From positions 248,001 through 312,000 of the forward strand of contig BTPP01000002.1 in the NCBI GenBank assembly GCA_037102815.1: a stretch of DNA of 64,000 bases, read 5' to 3'. Position 1 is the stretch's first letter. Every line of letters begins with the position of its first letter. Below are positions 50,601-62,955 of the stretch, in pieces. The notes below the pieces were generated by a model. That model saw only the letters and a list, made by a program, of their open reading frames with translations, did no database searches and was not told where the DNA came from. The translations under genes were made by a program, and so were the position numbers. This DNA is from Neurospora intermedia. Its lineage: Eukaryota > Ascomycota > Sordariomycetes > Sordariales > Sordariaceae.

Positions 50601-52358
50601 TATAATTTTAAATAGAGTATCTATTATAAAGGATAAATTAGATTTATATATACGTAAGGGGTCGGTAAGTTATATTACTAGTATAAACAATTTAACGAAT
50701 TCGAACCTAAGCCGATTAAAGTACTAATAGGGCGTAAAGAAATAGGCAATACTATATCTACTACTATAGACAATATAGTTAAAACGCTACTATAAATTTA
50801 AAATATCCTTAAATTTAACCTAGCCGTATTGTACAATACGTATTATATTAGGGATATTTATCCCTATTCCTAACGTTACTATAAATATAATAATACAATA
50901 TTAGGATTTAGGGGTAATAAATTAATAGTAAAGGCGATTTTAATCTATAGAACAAATATATAAATAGTATACTTAAATAGTTAAATACGTATTAAATTAA
51001 TTATAGAGACTATATTTAACTAAGGAGCGGATAAAATACTTCTTCGCTTTATTAATTAAATTTTTATTATCGATATAAATAATTATTTTCGGGATAGTAC
51101 TATTAGAAGTAGGGCCGAGAAGGAATTTAAGACGTTTAAAGTTTTATATTTTAAATTTAGGGATAAAATTAAAAACGATATTAATATTAGGCCGATCGAT
51201 AGAAGTACGGATAATTTAAAGTAAATTTACTAATTATTTAAATAAATAAAAGCCGGTGTATTTATATATATATATTTCTAATTCCTTAATTAATATAACT
51301 ATATATCCGAACTATAGGATCGAAAGGGGTAGAGTCCGACGGAATTAGTAAAAATCAAAGAAATAGGTACAAAAGTCGTACTACTAATAAATAGTATAAA
51401 GTTTATTAATAACAATAAACGCTATCCGGGCAGCGAATTTTAGAGTACGAAAGAGTTTAAAAAATCGGTAATAGAAAATTTATTCGGGTTTAAAGAGAAT
51501 ATATATAAAATATTCCGAATATATATAATCCTACAATATATTAATTTAAATATATTAATTACCTATTAAAAAGGATAGGGTAAATTTATATACCTTATAG
51601 AAGTCTTAATTAATTAATAGGGGTTTAGCGCTAGGATATAATATAATAACGTTCCTTTATTCTTAACCGAAACAAGTAAAAGGTACAATTTATATTATAA
51701 TTTATATAGGAAGAATAATTAATACTACCTAAAGTATAATACTTTTACTAAAACTAGTTATAGTAATAAGAATTGTATTATTATACTAATAAATAATATA
51801 ACGGATATATTTAACCTATTTAGAGTAAAATTAACGTAGGGTTTAACCGGACGCTAATCGAACAATCGGGTTAAATAAAAGTTAAATAATAGTATATATA
51901 AACCGAATTTAAAATTATTTATATTCGTCTAAATTCGTATATTCGATAATTATAGCAATATATTACGACGTAATTATATTTAATATAAATAAAATAGTAA
52001 AATCGGAATAGGTTTTAAAGTATTGGATAAAAATAAAAATTTCATCGAAGGTATAATCTAATTAGACTATTATTTTAGCCAAATTTTAGACAATTTGAAT
52101 TAAAATTAGTAGAAATACAATACTTATTTCTTAAATAAGGATTATTATAACCGACGAAAGTAACCCCCTAATAGATAATTAATAGTAAATATAAGTAATA
52201 ATAGAAAAAAAAAAAAAGGTTTATAAAAGTTCATACTTATACTATATCCAACAAATAAACCGCTTCTAAATACAATTTATTATTATTAAAATATTTAAAA
52301 GTATTTATAGATTTCTTATCTTTATTGAGGCCAATTTATATATATACAACTGCAACCG
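47640..52358 (+). other. AT-rich stretch with unrecognised coding-like tracts
   Basis: Coding-like + strand tracts lie at about 47,700-48,300, 49,015-49,400 (stop-poor; as read KYIKKLVKELLVTSIQINLG after RIP reading) and 50,000-52,150. The last is long and contains regular charged and aromatic residues, for example EFEPKPIKVLIGRKEIGNTI near 50,700. I recognise no family. A 34-bp repeat array lies between the second and third. A run of A at 52,205-52,217 is too isolated to call a retroelement tail. Confidence 0.35.
49435..49690. repeat. seven-copy array of about 34-bp units
   Basis: CTCTTATTAAAATAAAG-type units start at 49,451 and 49,491, then every 34 bases at 49,525, 49,559, 49,593, 49,627 and 49,661. 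The core TTTACTCTTATTAAAGTAAAG resembles the palindromes at 28,609-28,870. Confidence 0.8.
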
Positions 52359-52390
52359 ACGGTGTTTTTACGCAAAACCGTAACAGACCT
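52359..52390 (-). repeat. right candidate terminal inverted repeat of the 28-kb block
   Basis: ACGG, ACGC, AAACC and AGACCT at the same spacing as on the inverted left border (24,151-24,182). Normal, GC-balanced DNA starts directly after it. Confidence 0.4.
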
Positions 52391-55164
52391 CCTCTCACAA
52401 AAGTTCGAGGAGGGGAGACCCACATAATTGTGGGGCGGGTCCGCTGAAGGTTGTCGTCGGAGGTCGTGTGATAGAGACTAGTGCTGCCTCCGATTGGAAT
52501 CTCACTCATCATCAAATGTTCTGTCCCGCTCCCCGTTCGTTCAGGTCGCTCGCTCACCTCACTAGGCGGGGAGTGTCAAGTTTCGGAAGTTCCAAACGCA
52601 GGTCCCGTCCCGTGTTGGTAGGGCCCACACTCCCTGTTCCCTGCAGGTCCATGTTCCGTGTTATGTTCTCCAAAGGAAGATGGGCGAGTCCAGCTCGTGC
52701 CGACCTACTTGTTGGATGACAGAAGGAAAAAGGGGGGCCACGGGGCCCAGAATTGATTGCTTGGAGAGGTAGGTAGGTAAGGAGAAGGCGACCACTCAGC
52801 GTCCGTAACAGAGCGCAAAGAACACACCGTAGTATGTATGCGACCATGTAGGTAATCCGCATTCTTCTTCGGTGATGGAAAGAAAAAAAAAAAAAAAGCA
52901 CCGGAGCGGCGCAGGCGCAGCCATAGCTTCAACACGAGCCGTTGCCTGGTTCAGTCATGGTTGAAACCGCAAAGGGGCTTGCAACTTGATGCGATGCGCT
53001 TTCTGGGGGAAAAATGAGTGTCTCGATTGGAGAGAAGCCAGACGAGGGCAAGAGACGGACGGGCGGAGACCGGTGACAACAGTGTCGGAACAAAACAGGA
53101 GTCGCGCCAGCTCCGGTTGGGCACCAAACACGCAAATGTCCTAAAAATGGACTGGAAATTAAGCACCACCGTGAGAACGGACGAGCCGGAGTGAGTGAGG
53201 GGAAGAAGGGGGTATTGGGGATTGGAGGGAGTGGAAGGGAAGGGGGACGGACGGCGGGATCAGTGCGCGTGTCTGACCAGTCCTCCCGAATGCAACGCCG
53301 GAAGCCAAGAGAAAAGGGGCCGGGGTGGGTTCTCTTCTCTTTACAGTACACACCTTGATCGAGATTCCAGTCGTGTCATTCCATCCATTCATCCATCCAT
53401 CCATCCAGCTTTCAAGCTCGGGCAAGTCTCTAGTAGGCAGATTGCCCGGGGCGTCAGTCACAGGCTCACAGACGGCATCCTGCTCTGCCTGGCGCCGTGT
53501 TCTAGCTTGCATCATCAGGCTGTGGCTGTTTCGTCGAACGCACCAAGGCGAAGATCTCAGTCATCATTTGGCGACGACGAGGTACCGTAAAGGCGTAAAA
53601 AGACATGGCAATTTCACAGGAATGCGATGACAAGCCACACAAGTTCGTTGTGTAATCCAGGGCACTTTCACTTTGGACCTCTCGATCACCAGGCCCCCTG
53701 AAATCCCGTTGCGTCCGGTGTGTGTGTGTGTGTGTGTTTTGTACTTCCACGCGACCGGTAAATGTAACCGACCTCCGACGGAGAAGGGAGAGGACTGAAG
53801 CGCCGGCTGATGAGCTGACTGTGGGCTGGCTGGGCTGGCCGGGCTGACACTGAGAGCTGTGCCATGTTTTTATTGACTTCGTTGCGTGTGAAGACGCTGT
53901 TTTTGATACACTACAAAACTTGCAGCTCCATCATTCCAATCCTTCTTTTGCATTTGCTCTCCAGATCTTCTCCAAAAAGAAGCAATGGACGTCATGGTTC
54001 GGAATGATTAAGTGGAGCGTGCCCGAGATTGGAAGCCGGGTTCTTGACCGTCGACCCCCTTGTCCAAACAAATGACAGAGTGGAAGCCCGGGCGGGCTGT
54101 GGGCAAGGGAAGCGGCCGACGACCGCAGCTAAATTGCAAGTGCACCACCACCACCACCGTCAACATTTCAGTCACAAGCTGTTCGGAGAGTGGAATTGGA
54201 AGGATGATGATGTCTCGGTCGCGGGGCCGGGTGCATCAGGTCAGTCAGACTGGGGGAACCTGTCCATCCGACCTCACCATGCCCATCTCCTGTAGCAATC
54301 ACCACCATTTATTTGTTCAGTAGGTGAATTCAGCTCCATTCACGCGGCGGGATTCAGCCCCAAGAAGCTGCACTCGTTAGTGGCTGCCACCACCATAATG
54401 AATCCCGTGTCTCCCGGAACCTGCCCACCGTGTTGAATGTCCGCGCGGCTTATGCACCCTTCTTGATTGCCAGTTTCTTTTCACGTCGTATCTGGATGTC
54501 CTTCATGGATAACATTCAACTCTGTTCATAGTATGTAACAACGAAGTCTCTTTGGTGATCAGGGCAGTAAGCTACCTAGTACCCAAAGAGGAGGCCTACC
54601 TACCTACCTAGTGCGAGATCAAATGCTAGGTGCCTCCCGGCCCGGACCCCAATTGTCTCCGGCCGCTGCGCGACAGGCAAGAAGCCCGCCCAGCACCAAA
54701 GCGGCTGGCTTTTGGTCCCAGGGCAGTCCAGCAGCGATGTGACAATGAGGCGACTGGAGCAGACCTCGAACGCATACCAAGGTCACGGTGACGCCGGTCG
54801 GGACCTCAGCTTGGCTGGCCCACAAACTCAAGTCACTTTTCCCCCCAAACCGGCTGGCGGGTGACTTCCGAAAGCGAAGGGGTCAAGGCCCCGCTTTAAT
54901 TGACGAGCCCCGGCACCAGCAGCCGATCCGTCCGTTCCCATTGTGGCTCGCAGGCGGCAGACGGGTCGCCAGACGGTGCCCGCTTGGAGACAGAGCTGCC
55001 GCCGAAAAGGCTCGACTGCTCCCTTTTCACCCCCCTCCACCCCCCCGTGCTTCCTGCCGCGCGCCCGCCCACAAAGAGGCACCATCCCTCTCTCTCTTCC
55101 ATTCTCCCGTCTTCTCTCTCCGTCCCCTTCCCTCCCTTTTCCTGTCCCGTGTTTCTCGCCTCCC

Positions 55165-55199
<35 letters not shown>

Positions 55200-55705
55200 A
55201 TCCGGAACACTTTTGTCCACCGCGTCAACCAGCCCGGCGCCGTGATCCATCCATCCATCCATCCATCCATCGTCAATCAGTCCAGCGTCTCTCTCCGACT
55301 GCTCTGCTCCCGTCTTTTTCTCGACCTGCAAAATCCATTCGTCGCTGGATTTCCAGCACGACTTTGTCCTCGGCGCGACCTCCGGCCTTTTTCGCTTCCA
55401 GCTCCGGTTGAGTCGGCCATTATTCGGCACCCCGTCCTTCGCGCCTTCACTTTTCATCTTCTTCAACTTCTCCTTTTTTTCCACGAAGCACCACCAGCGA
55501 CACCAACAAACAGCCTCATTCTCATCGTCGTCGCATTTTCAACACCATACATAACATACAATTATTATTGTCGTCATTGTGCGCATCGTGGTCCAAGTCG
55601 ATTTCCCACCAGCCAAACATTAATAACAGCAACACCCACCATCCGACCTATCCCGAGCAAACACCCTCTTTTACTACGTACAGCCCCGTCTGACCACCCA
55701 AGGAA
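52391..55705. other. long intergenic region and leader before the Zn2Cys6 gene
   Basis: No supported gene in 3.3 kb. Frames here are short or low in complexity. Microsatellites are present (CCAT at 53,380-53,407; TG at 53,718-53,737; TC at 55,167-55,195; CCAT at 55,245-55,271). The last 700 bases before 55,706 are CT-rich and probably are promoter and leader of the transcription factor gene. Long leaders are usual for regulatory genes in this group. Confidence 0.5.
55167..55195. repeat. TC microsatellite in a probable leader
   Basis: About 14 TC units within a CT-rich stretch upstream of the transcription factor gene, followed 50 bases later by CCAT repeats. Confidence 0.85.
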
Positions 55706-58700
55706 ATGTCGTCGGTCGTGAGGTCCACGGCCCTCCGCGCTGGAGGAGCCTGTGTTCGGTGTCGCAAGGGCAAGACCAAGTGTGTGTACGAGAACGGCCG
55801 AGCACCCTGCAAGAACTGCGCCAAGGGGATGCACGAATGCTATCTTCCCTCGGAGAGCATGGCTCACGCCCACGGAGGAGTCGCACCGAGCAATCGCCAA
55901 CAACGACCACGGGAAAGTCTCCCCAATGAACGCATCGTGCCCACGTCTGCTGGCGACCGCGGAGGGCCGCCGTCCGTCGGTGCGTCGCGTCACGTCTCTA
56001 CTACCAACGAAAAGTACGTGCTTTCCTAGTCCTTTTCCCTTGTTGTCGTCGTCGTTGCTTTTCGGTTATTCTGTTTTACATGCCTACTACACTAAGTACT
56101 TACCTACACCCATCAAAGTCATGATGGCAATCCAAGTGGTATTGTCTACTGTCAGTCTTATCCAACTTCCCATTGCGCGCTTTTCCACTTGGTTTGGTTT
56201 CCCCAATTCATCATCGTTGCCCGGTCTTTTTTTTTTTCTTCTGTTCCCACTGTTTGCCAGTCAAGGGAGGTGCTGGACACCTAACCTACCTCTCCCCTCC
56301 GGCTCGGCTTCCCCTTTGGTGGCCCCGACAAGTCCCCGTCAGTGGACGCAAGCGCCGGAATCAGCGATGCGCGCATCCCGCTATCCGCCCGCCTCCTTCT
56401 CGCCAACTGCCCACTTCCAGGCAGTCAATGACTGGGCGCACGGCCACCGCCGAGGTGGGCACATGCTGCTGCTGCTGCTGCTGCTCCACGGCGGGGTGGT
56501 TGCCTTGGACGCTCCTGCCCGCCTGCCCGCCCGTCCACACCGGAGGCAGAGTGCATTTTCTAGCGCTGCCTCTTCGGAGCAACAAGGATGCACCGTCCCC
56601 CGACCCCCCATTTTTTTTTCCCCTCCGCCGCCCGGCTTCCCATTCTCGAACCGTCTTTGTACCCCATTCCTTCCCATTGCTCGCCTTGCTCCGTGCGCAC
56701 CTCTCGGTCTCCATTCCGATTTCCTGCCCTTTTCCTACCCTTTTCCTACCCCCCCCCCCCCCCCCCCCCCCCGTCATTCCCCGGCAGCCCCGTGCACCCC
56801 CCTCTTTCGACACCCCTCTTGCACACGGAGCCAACGGAGGCTTTTTTGGTGAGAGGCTTGGTCACCATTACACATTTCGCCCGACTTAGCACCCCCGCCC
56901 CCCCGCCGCCGCGTCAGTGCGCGCAGAGGGGCTGCTCTCGGGTTGCCGGCCCGTCCACTTTTCCGGCACCGGCATCATTGCCCATTGCCTTGCTCCACAT
57001 TTGCCCGCCCCGAGGCTCCGATGCGATAAGATAAGCATCCATCATCAACACAGTCAACTCCAACGGGAAACATCGTGGGCTGTTCCTTCCTTGGTGTCTA
57101 CAGCACCTACCGCACTGTCGTTTGCCCTACAGGCCACAAACTTTTTGTTCTGCATCGGCTTCTTGGGTCTGACCACCACCACCACACCTTTGTTCATTGA
57201 CATGGCAAAACTACACGTCTGACAAGCATCTCCATCTGCCACTCATCTATGTCATCTTTCGCATTACTATATCTCCCGCTGGCCATTTCATATCACACTT
57301 TACCGAAACATGACTAACAAACGTACCTTTTCCAGACTCACTCCCGAACTCCTCCAAGAATGCGAGCGCGTCATCAATAAGACCCTCCCAGCATGCGTCG
57401 CCTTCCACAAGCCCTCCTGCCTACAGCAACTCAAGAATGCCTCGATGGAATGGACCTTGGTTAATGCCCTCCTCACCACAGCTGCTCGCCACTCCCCGGC
57501 CATGATTCGACGATATGGAGGACAACTCGGCGGCGCAGGCGCTGCTGAGCACTTTGCCCAGAAGGCCGGTCAACTAGTCATGCAGTCCTTGGCCTCCCCC
57601 AGTCTCGCCGATATCCAGGCCCTCTGCCTTCTCGTCATCCACGAATGGGGTTGCAGAGAGGCTGTTCGTGCCTACATCTATCTCGGCCAGGCTGCTCGTA
57701 TGATCCAGATGTATAGGATTGTCTCCGCCCAGCAGCGTAACTCCGACCCCGACCAGTTTTTACAGGACGAAAGCTTCCGCCGTACTCTATGGCTCATCTA
57801 CATTCTCGACTGCTTCCTTACCAGTAGCCCCGGCCGTCGCCCCGCCCTTTCGACCCACGATGTCGTTGATGTTGCTTTGCCATGCGCGGATATGAACTTT
57901 AACTTTGGCAGCCCTGTTGTTGTTAGAACCATCAGCGGCGCCGCGCCGTCCCACGCGGAGCCCGGTGCTGCTCTCTCGGAGGTTGGCGAGTTTGGTCACA
58001 TTGTTCTGGCCACTAGAGCTTGGCGAAACGTTGTCGAGATGATGACGACCACCACTCTCGAAACGTTCTCCGACACAGAGTGCCTTGGATTGGAGGCCGA
58101 CATCGATACCCTCCGCCAGTCGCTTCCTCCCCACTTTGCCGATAAGCCTGGCCAGATCAACCTTCACATTACCATGGGCAGTGGCTATACTTACGCCATG
58201 ATTCACTGTCTCCTCAACTGCGGCACCATCTTTGTCAACCGACGCCGCATCCTACAGGAGGTAACAGACGAGAACTTTACAATCGACGCCTGGCGCATGG
58301 CTTCTCACACGCACATGCAAACCGTTGACCGCATCTTTGCCGCTTCCCACAGCATCATCCACTCCCTTCTCGCCCTTGAGCACGGAGCCGACAAGGACAT
58401 AATGGTGTGCTTCCCGATTTTCATGCTCTTTTCAGCCTTTACCGCCGGCTCAACCGTAGCATACCTCACCCTGAAGGGCCTCGCTCCGTCTACCGTGACC
58501 GAATCCGCTAGCAGCATCGTTAGAGACAGCTTGCGCCTCTGCCAGGATGGATCCGAGTCGTGGCCCCTGGTCACGCCCTGGGCTCGTCATCTTACGGTTA
58601 TGTCCAAGGTTTTGCGCGATATGAAGGTACTGGGCCGTGACCGTGAAGCGCGCGAAGACAGCCGCGCTACGATGCACGCTACTTCCCCTCACATTAAGGA

Positions 58701-59172
58701 TGACATCGCCACGCCTCCCGACAACACCAACCCTGAAGCTATGGAGTTCGATACCGTCCAGCCCAATAGCACCGCTCCTGGGTCGCAGCCACCCAATGCT
58801 GCTTCACCCGGGCTTCCCACTCCGACCATCGAGGGAGCAGGTGGTAGCGAAGTTGGCGAAACCCCGCTCGTGCGACGTCCCGGCATCACCACTATTAACG
58901 GTGGATCGGTCGGCGCGGTGGACACCAGGGTTGCAACGACTAGCCCGCCGCCGCACGCGACACCGGTGCTGCAGCATCAGCAGATGAAGGTGGACTCGCC
59001 TAGCGCGCAATCATCGGTGTCGAACCAGGGAGTGGCCAACGCCCAGGGAGCGAGTGTTCCTCCTGGGGGCGCGGATGCTGTGGACATGACGGCTAATGAA
59101 CTATGCCAAGCATTCGAGAGGCAGTTGTTGGAGTTGGATGATTTGGCTGCGTTTATGGGTGGTGGTGTTTGA
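55706..59172 (+). CDS. Zn(II)2Cys6 fungal transcription factor
   Basis: Exons 55,706-56,013 and 57,336-59,172 encode 714 residues. The 1,322-base intron begins GTACGT and ends GACTAAC...TTTTCCAG; splicing joins STTNE to KLTPELLQECERV in frame. The zinc cluster is complete: C16, C19, C26, C35, C38 and C45, with six residues between the second and third Cys and eight between the third and fourth. A basic RKGKTK loop contacts DNA in this family. The second exon holds a fungal-specific middle homology region (about 105-530), recognisable by ACVAFHKPS, ALLTTAARHSP, EWGCREAVRAYIYLGQAARM and FRRTLWLIYILDCFLTS. The C terminus is Pro/Ser/Gly-rich, probably activating. The target genes cannot be told from sequence. 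It is a nuclear regulator. Confidence 0.92.
56749..56772. repeat. 24-base C homopolymer in an intron
   Basis: An uninterrupted run of 24 C within the large intron of the transcription factor gene. It may be length-variable or a sequencing weak spot. Confidence 0.85.
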
Positions 59173-62100
59173 AGTCGTTACTCGAGGTTGATCTTTGCGG
59201 GATTTGTATGATACGATGAGGTGATGGACTTGCCTGTGTCATTATGAGGATGATTTGAGTGGTGGATGTCGATGACATTCTCTGAGTACTTGGCTTCTCT
59301 GCCTCTGTTTCTTTTGTCTTTCTTCTTCTACCTGTTCAGGATCAGAACTGTTGTAGGGCGGATTGGCGGCATTGTCTGCAACGGACGGAACGATTGCGTT
59401 GTGTGGTTTCGGTCAGTCAGTGACATGACCCCGTAAATTCGGGTGGTATTGGCTCGGTTTGGTTTGGTTTGGTTTGGTTTGGTATGGTTGGTTGGTTGGT
59501 GTTACCGGAGTTTTGATGACGCTTTTGCCGTCACTGTTGATCATTACGGGAGAATGCTCTTTTGGCCTTTGGGTTTGTTTTGTTCGCTTGTCGTTCGAAG
59601 TTTGTATCTGATTCTGCTTAGTTATTATTTTTGCGAAGATAGGACTTGTATGTCCACTTGTTTCGTTTATTAGCGCTTGCCATATTCATGAAAGGATAAA
59701 GAAGACTGTTTACGCTCCATGGTGTTTTGGTTCTCTCTCTCTGCCATCGCTGCATGGTCGATTGATCCGATGCCGTCGTGTTTGGAAAACGTTGTCCACA
59801 GTCAGAAATGTATGAACAACGCTCGCCGTGACCGGATATATTGAGCCGATCGATACCTTGCATGCACTGAAGTCATGCTCTCGGACAAGTACCGGATATA
59901 ATGGCTTGCCATTGCTGCGAGAACGGACGAACGATCAGCGGGTTTTGGCGCCGGGTACCTTTCTCCATGAGCTGCAAAACTCCACGTGCAGATAAGACAA
60001 AGACAGACAATGGGCACGATGCTACACGTGTACACGCACGCACCCCGTACGCCGGCATCCGAATTGCCGGGTCCACTCACATTTTGTGACCAGATTTATT
60101 ACACTAGTGTAGTGTAGTGTACACTACTACAACAACTCGGCTGCTGGGGATAGAACTTGAGCAATGCCCTGGTTGTTTGTTTCCGGGTGGCAAAGAAACC
60201 TTTATTTTGACATTGTACAAACTTGACAAGAAATGGCTGGTGTTTTTTTTTTTTGGTAGCCTGTGTCTTGGGTGTGTATGTAGAGCTACTCGTGATTTTC
60301 TTTTTCTGTCTGCGCTGTAACATGATGATAGTGGTGATGGTGGTGACGGTGGTGGTGACGGTGACGGTGTGGTGGTTGGTGGCTTACTAACCTCATCCAT
60401 CCCCCATGGCGCTCACTCAACATTGGATCCTACCTATTTATCTACCTACATATGGTTGTTTATACTGCGATACACTCATGGTACGGTACCGAATGGCGTG
60501 CAAAATTGAGGTGATGAGATATGAGATGAGTAAGTCTATTTCTTGGTATGAGAGGTATCTTTCTTTTCCTTTTTTTTTTCTTTTTTTCATTGTGCTGCAG
60601 ATGACACACAAAAAAGAACATCGGCTTGTGTCGGTCAAACCTCGAGCAACGAGACTTGGCCTCAACAAAAAAAAAAAAAAAAAAAAAAAAAAACATTCCA
60701 ATCGTTGCATTTCTCTTTGAGTTTATAAACAGTAACAAGGTACGTCCATACAAGTGTGTGCGAGTCAAACACTAAATTGTGGAAATTCCCCCACACGCCG
60801 GCGCCGGGCTGGATCTGATCTCCGAGAGTGTAGTGTAAAAAAATTCATAAGAAAAATCCAGGTTCTCCGCCCGCCGCCACCACCACCTCGGTCTCGGCCC
60901 GGCCTCGCTTATACCTTATCTACACCTCTGCCGGGGATAAAAGAGAGTTAGCGTGATACTTCCACCCTACAGAAAACTGGAATCCTTTGCCGGTATAACC
61001 GGCCACCCTTTTGTAGTAGCCTGTCGTTTTGTCACTGGTCGCACTAACGGTTAACTGACAGCATTTAACCTTTTTTTCTCCTCTCCCCGGCAGAAGCTTA
61101 CGTAGGTACGTACGTATCCAGCGCGGGGCCCGCCCAGCCTTCGTGATTTCCTCCTCAGCTTCTTGCCACACACACAAACAAAACAACACAAAATAAACAT
61201 CTGGGGTTGGGCCCCACCAATTACACTAAAACTAGGCTATGCACTAGGTATACCGCTACAAGTACCGAAAGCCGAGATCCCGGCGGGGTCTTGTTCTACA
61301 TACCGTGGGTTTTACCTACCATGCCTCGGATGTCGGTGTCATCTTACACTACATACCTATGTACATACATATGACTGAACGGGGATTCGATCCTTATCTT
61401 GTGCCGCCCGTGTGTGTTGACGATTCATTCTCATGATTCATGCAAAAAACAAAAACTGGAGCTTCCAAGAAAATAAAATTGGTCGCGGAGTGTCGACTGC
61501 TGTATCGAGTGTCACTGTCGTGAGTGTGACATTTCAGTTGAGAAGTTGGAACAGCTTGCTGAAGACTTCCATTTGGAGAAGTTGAGAACGTGACGGTGAC
61601 ATCAGAGCCATTTGCAGGCGCTTCGCTGCGTGGCTGGCACCTGGAGCGGTGCTCACAGTTACACTACACCACCGACAAGATTTGTAATTCGACTCCCAAG
61701 ACGCCTTTGGGTGATAATTTATCCAGAGGACAGGGCAGCCCCCTTGGTTTGTTCCATCGCCTACTTATCCCAAAGAGGGCAGGCGTGCAGATTCGTGCGT
61801 GGACGTTCGTGTAGTGTAAGATGGAATGGAACGAGAGATCTCAACCAGCCGCGCTAACAAATTACAAAAAGGCCAAAAAGCAAAGCCGATGACACGGCGG
61901 CTGACCGGCACCGGCGCCCCCCCATACCCCTCTCTGGCCTCTTTGGCCTCTGCAGGTCTCAACGGGAAAAAGGAATCTCGAAGTCCCGTCCTGAACCATT
62001 CATTCGGCATGATCGACTGGCCGTGAGTGGTCAGAATGAGTCTTTTGGCTAGCCGCTTGTCATCGGCACTAATGCCGATGCCGGTGCTCGGCTTATGTGT

Positions 62101-62955
62101 AAGTGAACAGGAGTCACTAACAAACGTTACATGGAGGGATGTGGGGAATGTGGGACACCACCACCACCATCACCGCCGGGCCTGCAGTGAGTGAGTGAGA
62201 GAGGGAGTCGTCTACGCTAAGCTTTCCTACCTGACAGGGTTCCGTGGAAAGTGCAAGTCAGATTGCACTTGACTCAAGTGGTGCTGCAGGTTACACTACA
62301 TGACTCTACCAAATTGAAGCTAGTGGGGAGTCAGTGAGGAGAAGGAAAGAAAGGAAGGAAGGAAAAGGTGCCCTGTCGGTCGTCGATCGCTTGCCTTTTC
62401 TGGGCTCTGAGATTACGATGGAACTGAGGAAGAAAAGGCAAGACAGACGGGAATGACAATGGTCACTGGCCGAGATAGGCAAACAGCGAGTACACTCGGC
62501 TGGGAGAAGAGATTTCTAACAAGATAACGGGGGAGTATTGCATCTGTTGAGTTCAGTTCATGGCAGGTGGTAGTGTAGTGTATGTAGAGGCAGATATCTC
62601 GGGTAAGTATATGGATGTGGTCGTCCCCCCTCATCCATCGGTTCATCCCATCCTCCTTCTTCTTTCCCTCTGTCTTTTGTCTTTCTTTCGTCTGAACGCC
62701 TGACGAACTCCAGTTCCTACCTATACATTGACCTGGACGTTGGGACCCGTTCATCTTGTATTCACCGATCCTCACCTTGCGACTACCTAGAATATACCAC
62801 ACCGACAATTACCCACAGCGACCTACACTCCATATGTTTTAAGACACCTGCCCGATTACCGTGACCGCCGCGACAAGGCGTCTACTTACACACCGATACT
62901 TAGCCTCCATTGCGACACCAACCTACAAACACCGATACCGATTCCAGATTCCATA
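59173..62955. other. 3.8-kb intergenic region, no gene seen
   Basis: Only short or low-complexity frames. It has GGTTT repeats (59,456-59,482), a 27-base A run (60,667-60,693), GTG-type repeats (60,330-60,380) and several copies of TAGTGTAGTGTA or its complement (60,105-60,125; 60,829; 61,662; 61,808; 62,293; 62,570). The last 250 bases before 62,956 are a CA/CT-rich leader for the transporter gene. Confidence 0.5.
60667..60693. repeat. 27-base A homopolymer
   Basis: Uninterrupted run of A. No coding trace lies upstream of it, so it is not evidence for a retroposed copy. Confidence 0.85.

Larger units (their letters stand above)
24151..52390. mobile_element. 28-kb RIP-mutated block, possibly one large mobile element
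   Basis: Base composition falls sharply at about 24,180 and recovers at about 52,340. The two borders share an inverted, ungapped 32-base pattern. Left, 24,151-24,182: AGGTCT, then GGTTT, GCGT and CCGT at fixed spacing. Right, 52,359-52,390, on the other strand: the same four blocks at the same spacing. I count 19 of 32 positions identical, all inside these blocks. I see no target duplication outside them. Coding-like tracts inside, apart from the nested retroelement, all run on the + strand. Without the nested Ty3/Gypsy fossil (7,774 bp plus 5) the block would be about 20.5 kb. One element is the simplest reading; several elements side by side is the alternative. Confidence 0.45.

Noticed and set aside
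52205-52217. Run of A at the end of the 28-kb block as a LINE tail
   Set aside because: No reverse transcriptase trace or target duplication accompanies it, and short A runs are expected in such AT-rich DNA.
61385-61400. GGGATTCGATCC resembling a tRNA T-arm
   Set aside because: No acceptor stem, D-arm or anticodon arm can be folded around it on either strand.
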